Below, piece by piece: positions 17,161-25,700 of a stretch of DNA of 64,000 nucleotides. Position 1 is the stretch's first letter. The number at the start of each line of letters is the position of its first letter. Source of the stretch: Leishmania martiniquensis. Lineage: Eukaryota > Euglenozoa > Kinetoplastea > Trypanosomatida > Trypanosomatidae. The notes beneath the pieces were generated by a model. It had not been told where the DNA came from, did no database searches, and saw only the letters and a program-made list of their open reading frames with translations. Both the position numbers and the translations under genes were made by a program. Where the stretch lies: NCBI RefSeq assembly GCF_017916325.1, contig NC_090141.1:326001-390000 (forward strand), given 5' to 3'.

Positions 17161-19362
17161 ATGGACGTGGCCGTTGGCACCATCGTTAGCCGCTTTGCCT
17201 TCACTCTTCCGCGCCTCTGCGATGACAGCGGTGACGGCGGCGAGGATGTCCTGCCCTCTTCCGATGACGAGGGCACCGTGAACAGTTGCGACGTTGCGTA
17301 CACCAGCGCTACGTGCTGCGATGAGGCTCCAGCGAGTGCCACGCCAACGCGGACCGGTGCGGGATCGCGCGACACACAGTTCGGTGCGTCTGCGTCGAAG
17401 ACGGAGAATGTGGGCGCCACCGGCGCATACGCGTTCGTTCCTGACGGCCGTACTTCAGCGTCCGCGTCGCTCACTGCATCGTCGCCATCACCGTATGTCC
17501 TCGGCCGCGGGGGCGCACGCAGCAGCGGCAGCGACGGCACTGCCACGGCAGCGCAGCGCGGTGATGGCGACCGCAGAGGTGGTGCAATGAGGCGTGGTGC
17601 ATTGCCGTACGTGCCGAATCTCCTGCAGCTGGCCACGCGTGCTTGGAATGTGGAACTTTGCCGCGGGCCGACGGGATCTGCAAGTCACTGCGTCCTGCGG
17701 CTTCCTCCCTTCGTCGACGGCACGTCCATCTACCGCAGCCCGGTGGTTTACGTGCTCGCGTCCGGAGTTGTTCGCTTGATGACGCACGGCAGCGTGGCTG
17801 CGACCGAGGTGGTCGCGCGGCGCGTACGCGCCGCACTGCACGAGGCCTGCACGCCGCTAGCGGTGCGCCGGGCTGCCCGGGAGGAGTCTCGATTGCTGCG
17901 GGCAGTGCTGGACGACACTCTCACGGGCATCTCCAACGACAAAGATGAAGACGAGGACTGTGCGCGACGCCTCCGCTGTGTTGCACTCCATGCAGAGGTG
18001 AATCTGTCAAGTAGTGACATGTCGTTGGCGACCGCGTTGGCTGGAGAGGCGATGGCAAGCGGAGCACACGGCCGCAAGGCCGCCTCAGCGCCTTCTCCAG
18101 CGACTGCAAGCACAAGGCCCTTGGCGGGGAAGGACGAGGGCCGCGCTCCGTCAGCGCTCGCTGAGAAGATATGCACGATCGATTTTGTGCAAGCGGTAGC
18201 GACCCCGCGCTGGGACGAGATCGCTGGCCTGCGCGCCGCGCTCTTCGCGCCGGACAGCGACGCCCTCGTCAAAGAGGACGGCGGCGGCGCCATCGCGGCC
18301 GACGAGCACCGGGCTGTGGAAGAAACGTTCCGCGTATCGGTGCGACGTGCGAGTGTGAACGTGCGCGGTGATGCGCCAATGGAGTGGTGGCGGTGGTATC
18401 TCGACGTGCAGGCTGGGCTCAGCGACGATGCCGCCAACGAAGAAGCAACGGCTGCTCACACGCTGAGCAAGGCCGCATGCTTCCGCACCTGCGCTGGGCA
18501 CGCGGGCGCGTCTCCGACGGCTGCCACGAAGTTTGTAAGCTTCCTGCTGCGCCGACGCGCGTTACTGGCACACCACATCCGCTCGTTCAAGCTGCGCCGG
18601 CAGGCCACCCAGAACAGCCTTCAAATCCTTCTTGACTGGCGAACGGCCACCCCGCTGCCACCACCAGCACCCCCACTCCTCTCTGCGGCGGCGGCAGCAG
18701 CGGCACCGCAGTCGCTTGTTGGGCGCCCTCTCTCCGCTGAGGCGTCGCTCTCGGGGAAGCTGAGAGCAGTGGAGGAACCACTGCCCGACGCAGGCACGCC
18801 AACTGCTCTTGCCGCTCCGACAAGGGTCAGCGGCGGCGGCGCTTGGGTGACAGAGGCGAGCGCGGCGAACTTCTTCATGGATTCGACCTTCATTGCCGAG
18901 TCGACAGCGCCGTACAGACAAGAGAGTGTGCGTATGCCCCGAGATAATGCCGAACCCGCGGAGCCTGCACCGTTGGCGAGCAGGGCGTCGGGAGATGAGA
19001 CGCCGGGGAACTCGGCGGATAGCACCGCCTACAGGTGGGACGGCGGCCGTGATGGCAAGTCTGCGTTTTACGAACACCATTCGCGCCCCTCAAACCTGCG
19101 CCGTGATAAAAGCCAGACTGATGACGACACGACCACAGCTAAGGCCGCGCCCGCGAAGCGCAAGCGCGTCGCCGTTGCGCCAGGAACAGCGATGGCAAAG
19201 AGGGCTAAGGCGGCGGCGACGACGGCGGTGGTGGAGCATGTGACGTGCCTCATCCACCGCACTGGCCGCGTGCAGATGACTGCCGCCTCGGAGCTGGCGC
19301 TTCGGCAGATGTGCGCCCTGCTGCTTATACCCTTCCTCGTGGCTACGGCGGATGTGGAGTGA
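17161..19362 (+). CDS. Orphan 733-residue protein, candidate divergent TATA-binding-protein-like factor
   Basis: Start at ATG 17161; the frame extends only to a TTG upstream. By eye, the pieces match the TBP saddle in order. VAVGTIVSRFAFTLPRL (residues 3-19) resembles the first TBP strand and helix. After an insertion of about 125 residues, LLQLATRAWNVE...HCVLRLPPF...VVYVLASGVVRLMTHGS and VVARRVRAALHE (about 150-230) resemble the TBP block of arginine-rich helix, MR-strand, SSGK-strand and TGAKS helix. KICTIDFVQAV near 335 could open a second lobe, and the C-terminus CLIHRTGRVQMTAASELALRQMCALLLIPFL (written with its helix, about 695-727) resembles the second SGKVVLTGA strand and helix. Ser/Ala-rich linkers fill the gaps, and an Arg/Lys cluster lies near 675. 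The family assignment is inference. Kinetoplastids have a known TBP (TRF4) elsewhere; this would be another. The gene sits between the two ACAD copies. Confidence 0.85.
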   Translation: MDVAVGTIVSRFAFTLPRLCDDSGDGGEDVLPSSDDEGTVNSCDVAYTSATCCDEAPASATPTRTGAGSRDTQFGASASKTENVGATGAYAFVPDGRTSASASLTASSPSPYVLGRGGARSSGSDGTATAAQRGDGDRRGGAMRRGALPYVPNLLQLATRAWNVELCRGPTGSASHCVLRLPPFVDGTSIYRSPVVYVLASGVVRLMTHGSVAATEVVARRVRAALHEACTPLAVRRAAREESRLLRAVLDDTLTGISNDKDEDEDCARRLRCVALHAEVNLSSSDMSLATALAGEAMASGAHGRKAASAPSPATASTRPLAGKDEGRAPSALAEKICTIDFVQAVATPRWDEIAGLRAALFAPDSDALVKEDGGGAIAADEHRAVEETFRVSVRRASVNVRGDAPMEWWRWYLDVQAGLSDDAANEEATAAHTLSKAACFRTCAGHAGASPTAATKFVSFLLRRRALLAHHIRSFKLRRQATQNSLQILLDWRTATPLPPPAPPLLSAAAAAAAPQSLVGRPLSAEASLSGKLRAVEEPLPDAGTPTALAAPTRVSGGGAWVTEASAANFFMDSTFIAESTAPYRQESVRMPRDNAEPAEPAPLASRASGDETPGNSADSTAYRWDGGRDGKSAFYEHHSRPSNLRRDKSQTDDDTTTAKAAPAKRKRVAVAPGTAMAKRAKAAATTAVVEHVTCLIHRTGRVQMTAASELALRQMCALLLIPFLVATADVE

Positions 19363-20090
19363 TGTACGAGGCACACCGACTTGACTGGCGCTTCCGCGCC
19401 GCTGTCCACTCGACCCGCCACGTCTCTGGTGGTGGTGGCGGGAATGAGCGTGTGATCTGATTGGCAACCAAGGGCCGACGGCTCTTGCCCTCGCCACCTC
19501 GAGCTCCAGCCGTCACCAATATCCTGCTTCGATTCACAGCTCCTGTGTTCAGCGAGCATCTAAATCGAAGCGCGCCTCCACGTCATCTCGGCTCGACTGC
19601 GCCAAGGCGTAGCACTGCCCCTCTCTCCCGCCACTTCCATCTCTCGGCGCTCCCTCTCGAACTCTGGCCATGCTGAGGCCTCCCCCCTCCTCCGCAGCAC
19701 CTCTGCATGCACCCGAAGCGTCCCGCCGTTACCTTAGCAAGCGCAGGCTCCACTGAGGGCGAATGCCTGCGCTTCTCACGACACGCCTCTCGCGCGTTCA
19801 CCCCGCCGTGGCGCCTCGGCGCATGGACGATGGGCTGCTGCCCACAGGAGCACTGCATAGGCAACCAGACGTGTTGCTGCCCCCTTCCTCGGCGCGGCGG
19901 CGGGTGTGCGTGCGTGTGAGCGCAGGGACACGGCGACGTTGAAACTGCCCCCTCCCCGGCACTTATCACCGCGCTCTTCCTCTGCCTCCCCCCTCTCTCT
20001 CGTTCCGTTTGCCGTGCCGCACGCAGCGCTCTGCCTCTCACTCATTTTGCTCTGCGCCTACAGCCCATCTGTGAACTGCGTCGGTTCCGC

Positions 20091-20131
20091 CGCCCCCTCC
20101 CCCTCCCCGTCTCCCTCTGTGTCTCTCCCAG
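20091..20131 (+). promoter_or_regulatory. Candidate trans-splice acceptor, ACAD copy 2
   Basis: Duplicate of the Py-AG signal of copy 1; AG at 20130-20131, 57 nt before the ATG at 20189. Confidence 0.55.
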
Positions 20132-20188
20132 CCTCTCTCCCCCTCCGCCGCCGTGCACGCGCCGTCACGCAGCCCGTCAATCGGCAGC

Positions 20189-21439
20189 ATGCGCGCCACG
20201 AGGAAGGGGATGCTGGCGCGGTGCACGGCGCCGCTGCGCACGGGGAAGTCGGCAGACTCGGGCGTGTTCTTTGGGGCGTCGATGCCCGCGGTGCAGTGCG
20301 AAGCTGGCCTGTCGTTCGGCCTGACGGAGCAGCAGCTGCGGTATCAGGAGACGGCGCGCAGCTTTGCCGCGGAGACGATGATCCCTGTGGCGGCGGAGTA
20401 TGACAGGTCGATGAAGTACCCGCATGATGTGTACAAGCAGGCGTGGGAGCTTGGGTTGACGAACATGCACATCCCCGAGAAGTACGGCGGCCTCGGCGCC
20501 AGCGTTGTGGACGGCTTGGTTGTGCAGGAGGAGCTCGCCTACGCGTGCTCGGGCATGGCGACTGCGTTCGAGGGCAACAGCCTCGCCGAGGCCCCGCTGC
20601 TCATCGCCGGCACGGACGCGCAGAAGAGGAAGTACCTCTGCCGTATGGTGGAGGAGCCGCTGCTGGCTGCGTACTGCGTGACGGAGCCGACGGGCGGGTC
20701 GGACGTGGCCGGGATGAGGACGGTGGCGAGGAAGGAGGGCGACAAGTGGGTCATCAACGGGTCGAAGATGTGGATCACGAACGGCGGCGTGGCGAGCTGG
20801 TACTTTGTGCTGGCGCGCAGCGAGGGCGGCTACACCGGCTTCATCGTCGACGCCGACGCGCCGGGCGTGACGCGTGGGGAGAAGGAGGTGATGCTGGGCC
20901 AGCGGTGCAGCGACACGCGCGGCATCACGTTCGAGAACGTGCTGGTGCCGGAGGAGAACGTGGTGGGCGAGGCGGGCAAGGGCTTCCAGGTTGCCATGAA
21001 GGTGTTCGACCTGACGCGTTCCTCGGTCGCCATCAGCGCCGTCGGGCTGGCCCGCCGCGCCACGGACGAGGCGACGAAGTACGCCCGCGAGCGCGTGACG
21101 ATGGGCAAGCCGATCGCGCAGCATCAGGCCATCGCGTTCATGCTGGCGGAGATGGCGGCTGGCGTGGAGGCGTGCCGGCTCATAACGTACCGCGCTGGCT
21201 GGGATACGGACCAGGGCCGCCGCAACACGTACTACGCCTCATGCGCCAAGATGATGGCGGCCGACCTTGCAGAGAAGTGCTCGACGAACGCGGTGCAGAT
21301 CCTCGGTGGCAACGGCTACAACACCGGCTACCCGGTGGAGAAGCTGTACCGTGACTGCAAGATCTTCTCCATCTACGAGGGAACGACGCAGATCCAGCAC
21401 ACCATCATCAGCCGCTACGTGACGGGGATGCGGTGCTGA
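20189..21439 (+). CDS. Acyl-CoA dehydrogenase, medium-chain-like, copy 2
   Basis: Apparently the same protein as copy 1 (416 residues; motifs [14 protein letters not shown] and IYEGTTQIQ in the same places), with the same presumed mitochondrial presequence. The flanking 762 nt upstream and 119 nt downstream are also shared, so both copies have the same leader and splice signals. Their 3' UTRs diverge from 14716 and 21559 on, which would let the two mRNAs differ in stability or stage expression. No inactivating change is seen. Lack of divergence implies a recent duplication, ongoing gene conversion, or an assembly artefact. Confidence 0.96.
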   Translation: MRATRKGMLARCTAPLRTGKSADSGVFFGASMPAVQCEAGLSFGLTEQQLRYQETARSFAAETMIPVAAEYDRSMKYPHDVYKQAWELGLTNMHIPEKYGGLGASVVDGLVVQEELAYACSGMATAFEGNSLAEAPLLIAGTDAQKRKYLCRMVEEPLLAAYCVTEPTGGSDVAGMRTVARKEGDKWVINGSKMWITNGGVASWYFVLARSEGGYTGFIVDADAPGVTRGEKEVMLGQRCSDTRGITFENVLVPEENVVGEAGKGFQVAMKVFDLTRSSVAISAVGLARRATDEATKYARERVTMGKPIAQHQAIAFMLAEMAAGVEACRLITYRAGWDTDQGRRNTYYASCAKMMAADLAEKCSTNAVQILGGNGYNTGYPVEKLYRDCKIFSIYEGTTQIQHTIISRYVTGMRC

Positions 21440-21784
21440 ATGCGGCCCGGCGCGTCGGGAGGCGCGCGTGCGTGGGCACCGTGTGCGCAACGCCACAGGT
21501 GTGCGCTGTCGTGTATCTGTGCGGCAGCGCAGCGCTCCCATGAGAGCGCTTCATGTGCAGATGGGTAGGGTGGGCTGAGGGCTTTTTCATCGTCGATGTG
21601 GCGCAGCGCTTCGTCGTTAGTCTGCTAGAGTGCCGGCGCGTGGTTATCGCTTCCTGTTGTGCCTCTCTGATGCGAAGGGAAAAGGCGTGCGGCCGCTTGT
21701 CTGTGGTCGGCTCTCTCTCTCTGTCACGTCTTCCTCGTGAAGAGGAAGCGAAGGTGTGGCAGCAACGCGAGAGCAGGTGTGCAT

Positions 21785-21809
21785 GGGAGTGGAGCGAACG
21801 AAGGGAAAG
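21785..21809. repeat. 25-base word shared with 15157-15181, copy 2
   Basis: Exact second occurrence in the same orientation. The surrounding bases differ, so it is not part of the 2.13-kb block. Confidence 0.8.
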
Positions 21810-22078
21810 CGAGAGGGGCGGCGTGGTGACCGCTCGTACAGGGCTGATGCCTGTGCATCTGAGGAACTATCCGCACGGCTCTGCACCCTCTTCGTGGAGA
21901 GGCGAAGGGGGGGGGGGTGGCGCCGCGCTGGTCAGCCGCGCATCTCTGCAGCAGCCGTCCAAAGATGAGAGGCGGCGCCGTTCATCGCTCGATATGCTTC
22001 GCTACCTAAATGGATGGACGTCTCATCAACTTCGCGGCCCTTTTGCGCTTTCTCTTCTCCTCTCTCTCCTCCAACGAT

Positions 22079-22136
22079 TGCCAACGCGCGCTCAGTTGCA
22101 GAGGTCGCCAATCAGAGATCTGAGCGCGCGTTGGCA
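22079..22136. repeat. Inverted repeat, 17-bp perfect arms, 24-nt loop
   Basis: The arm TGCCAACGCGCGCTCAG at 22079-22095 has its exact reverse complement at 22120-22136. The GC-rich stem would form a stable hairpin in RNA. It is upstream of the PP2C gene and downstream of ACAD copy 2, so it could sit in either UTR precursor. Confidence 0.85.
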
Positions 22137-22656
22137 CATCAAATAACTGACCTTTTCCCTCTTTTATTTTTCGCTGCCGCTGACATTGGCACCGCTGCTC
22201 ATCCCTTCCCCCCCTCCCCCCATCCCGCGCCCACCTTCTAGGTGCTGACTGTCCTGCTCTCCGTCACTCTCCCTCTCTTCCCCCTCAAGCCGTCCCCCTT
22301 CCTGCGCCGCAAAGAGGTGCGCTCTGACCGGGCGTCACCAGGGGCGAAGGGTGCTCCTGCATCCCTCCCCCCTCTTGCCAAAGGGTGCGATAGAGGTTCG
22401 CACGTGGCAGCGAACAGGCATCGCTGCTTACAGCCCCCTTCCCCCCTTCTCTCTCACACACACACGCACACAGACGTGCACCTGTGCAGTCGGCCGCGCT
22501 AGCGTGTACTCCTCCTACCCCCGCCCTCTCTCTCTTTCTCTCTCCCTCCGGACGCGCGCACTCGCCTCTCATCTCACTCAACGATATTTATGTTTGCCCT
22601 CGTCTATTCTCCTCCACTCTGCTGCGCAATCGGCCCTCTGCCGTTTTACCTCTCGG

Positions 22657-22698
22657 CCTTTTTTCCCCTCCCTCCACCACCGACTCTTCGCTGGGCAG
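22657..22698 (+). promoter_or_regulatory. Candidate trans-splice acceptor for PP2C gene
   Basis: Py tract 22657-22688 followed by GGGCAG (AG 22697-22698), 40 nt before ATG 22739. It supports the ATG rather than the upstream GTG-bounded frame as the start. Confidence 0.5.
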
Positions 22699-22738
22699 CG
22701 CACCCCTTCTCCTACACCTCCACTGGTCGGATGGGCGA

Positions 22739-25700
22739 ATGGAGCAGCCACTCGCCCTGCCGATACCACAGCTCATTGAGGCCCCGGTAGCGTGCGGTGC
22801 GGCTTTCGCTGCCAGCGGCGGTGCAGCTGATCGAGAGGAGGCTGCAGCCGCCGCTGCCACGTCTGCGCATGCTGTGACAAGGCCGGTGCACAAGTTGCTG
22901 CCGGGGCACCTCGCCTCCGCGGCGCACGACTCAAGCGCGGCGCCGAACCCCATTCACAGCCTTGCTGCTTCCTCGACTGTAGTGGTGGCACGCTGTGCCT
23001 CCCGTGGCCCCACTCATGGCAGCAGCAGCAGCAGCGTTAACAGGAGTGGTCGGTGGCTGTCCAGATCATCGTCACCTGTGCAGACGACAAGTACCTCCGC
23101 CGTTATGGTGCCGCCGGGTGGCCGCATCGACTGCGAAGTGGCGGCGAGCGCACTCTACACCGGCGAGGACTCCGGTAGCACCGCGTGTCTCTGCGAGGAC
23201 GAGGAGGCCTGCCGAGGCTGCCGTGCGTCGCATCGGTGCATCGACCTGTTCTCATCTCCGTCCCCATCACCAGCCTCTTCTGTAGGCGCCACAGCGGCCT
23301 GTGCTCGTGGGCCGCCGCCGCATCCTTTTCCCGCCGTTGGAGCTGAGCTGGCGAACGTGGGTGGATCAAGCGGTTCGCGGGCCGCCTCTCTTGTCGACGC
23401 GGCAGCTGCGCCATTATTGGCGCCGGTCTCCCCATCTAGTGCGATGGGCCTCTCGAAAGGTACTGCAGAGGCACCGCTATCCGACGAGCTGGCGGCAATC
23501 GCAGTGACGGGCCGCGAGTGCCATGATCCTCATGTGGCAGCGCCGGCTGCTGTCCATGACGACGCCATCACGGCAACCGGCGCTTCAAGAGGTGTTGCAC
23601 CCTCCTCACCGCTGACACGCCGCATGGGCTCTCAGCTACTTGATGACGGTACATATGACGCGCAGCGTCTGCAAACGAATCTTGAAGAGGATGGTGGCCG
23701 CCCTGAAACAGCCAAGGGCGTGAGTCTGCTAGAGCTCCTCACGCGTGCGTCGTCGACACGAGAAGGCCTCGGTGCCGTCTCCGCCGGCGAAGCCGCATCC
23801 CCCCATCCTGACATGGACACCTGCGCGCAGGTGGAGGGGTCCGCGGCGCTCTCGCAGGCGCTCGACGCGCCACTCCACGACCTTCTCTCCACCATCCACA
23901 GCCCCAAAACCGAGGACTTCTCGAGGGACGGCGCGGCTCGGGCTGCCCACGTCGAGGGCGTCGACGCGGGCGAGCAAACACAAACGCCGGCATTCTGCGC
24001 ACTGTCGCTGCCGCGCGGACTCGCCGGTGATGATGCGGCTCCACGCGCTCGGCACTCAGAGTTGTGGAAACCGACTGTGCTGAGGAGCAGGAGTCGAAGC
24101 AGCACTGCCACGGCGCTGGTGTCGTCGCAAAGAACAGTTCAGGATATAGACAGTGATGACAGGGATGCACCATCGCTGATACTGCACGGCCTCGTCGCCT
24201 CGCGAGTGCCGCGGCGTGGGGTACGACTCCGAGGCCGCAGCGCCGCCAGCAGCGGAGCCCCCGCTGCGTCGATGTACTCCACACCGTTGCTTCCGTTGAG
24301 CGAGTCTGGCAGTGGTGGCAGCGGCGAGCTTTTCAGCACGCAGCTGCCAGCCGAGCCGTCTGGAGGGGCTCTGTCCACGTCCATCGATGCCGTGGTGGCA
24401 GCAGCTGCGTCCGCAAGAGCGCATAGTGGGTCCGTTACCAGGGACACACCACTGCTTGATTCGTTACGCGTTGCCTTCTCACCATGCCCTAGCCGCATTG
24501 CGCCATGTTTCTCGCTCGTTCCGTGCCCTGCGACGTCGCGAGTGTCGTCGTGGGTGTCGGCCTCCGCAAGAATTGTGCCGCAGCAATGGCGTGATCACGT
24601 CCAGGCACGCATGAGGGCCGCTGTGGGGTCTGAGAGTCGTGCCTCTCCGGCCACCAAAGCGGCACTCGCGCTTCATGCGGCTGGCGGGCGTGTTTGGAGC
24701 TGTCAGCAGCCACTTCACACCGCCCAAGCAGGGGGGAACTCGCATAACGTCAGCGTAGCCCGTGGCAGTGCATGGGACGCGGCAAGTGAGGCGCCTCTGC
24801 AGGATTGGCAACCACTCCAATCTCGGCGGTCTGACTGTGGAGGTGCCGCGAATGTGGCTGTCGCCCCGCTCTCGCTCAGCGCCTCCAGCTTGCGCGCCGC
24901 AGCCGACCTCTCAGAAGGGGTGCCTGAAGTCAGGCGAGGGCAGGTCAGTCCACCTCAGCATGAGGTGCTAGCGCACGCCGGTTCCAACGCTGGTGGCGCT
25001 CCCGCGGCCACGCTGCCGCTTGACGTTGCCGTTCCCCGTCCAAATCCTGCCTTCGGCGACACAACGCCGTCGCCTGTGCTTCAGCTGCGGCAGCCTCCCG
25101 GCAGGGCCCGCAACTCGCCTGACTTGGTGGGCAATGCTGCATGGAGTCTGCCGCAGGCCTCGCCCGCAGCACAAGCACCTTCGCCGTCACCTCCACCGAG
25201 GCAGGCCGAGCCGCACTGCCTGCTCTGCCCCAAACACTCCCAGGATGACGGCACTGGTGGCAGGGGTGCGTCGCTGCGGCTGCCCCGCCCTCTGAGCGCG
25301 CCCGAACCGCTTTTCGCAGCCTTCGTACCCTGGGCGGCAGTAGAGCGCAGCGGCGGCAGGGCCGGCGTCGACAGCTCAGCTGCTGCAGTCACAACAAGAA
25401 GGTGCGGAGCGATGTGCACCTCGCCCTCGATGATAACAAGAGCCGCGGCGAGGGTGCACCGCACCTCCTCCTCGGCGCTGTCTCGAGCCGCGCACTGGCC
25501 GGCGTCCTACACCCCACTCAGAAGCGCGGCAAGGGCGCGGCTCGCCCAAGCTGGGGGCGAGGATGCCTGTGGAGGCACACTGTGGTCTCCCGCGTCCGTG
25601 ACGACGGCACACCGCCACGAGGGCGGCATCCCCCACTCTCCGGCAAAGCCATCAGTATACTCTCCTGGCGCACAACCCTCTTGCTCGTCATCTCTATCGC

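Larger units (their letters stand above)
19427..21558 (+). repeat. 2132-bp direct repeat, copy 2, carrying acyl-CoA dehydrogenase
   Basis: Second copy of 12584-14715, in the same orientation and without indels (constant offset 6843). It begins 65 bp after the stop of the TBP-like gene, so the 3' UTR of that gene must run into the repeat or be very short. The copy before the TBP-like gene is probably original, because I recall a single ACAD next to PRMT7 in L. major; that polarity is inference. Confidence 0.95.
21440..22738. other. Intergenic region between ACAD copy 2 and PP2C gene
   Basis: The first 119 nt are repeat. It then holds the shared 25-base word (21785-21809), a G run near 21908, a 17-bp inverted repeat (22079-22095 with 22120-22136), Py tracts at 22200-22300, a CA repeat near 22456-22472, and a Py-AG acceptor ending at 22698. 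No gene seen. Confidence 0.65.
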
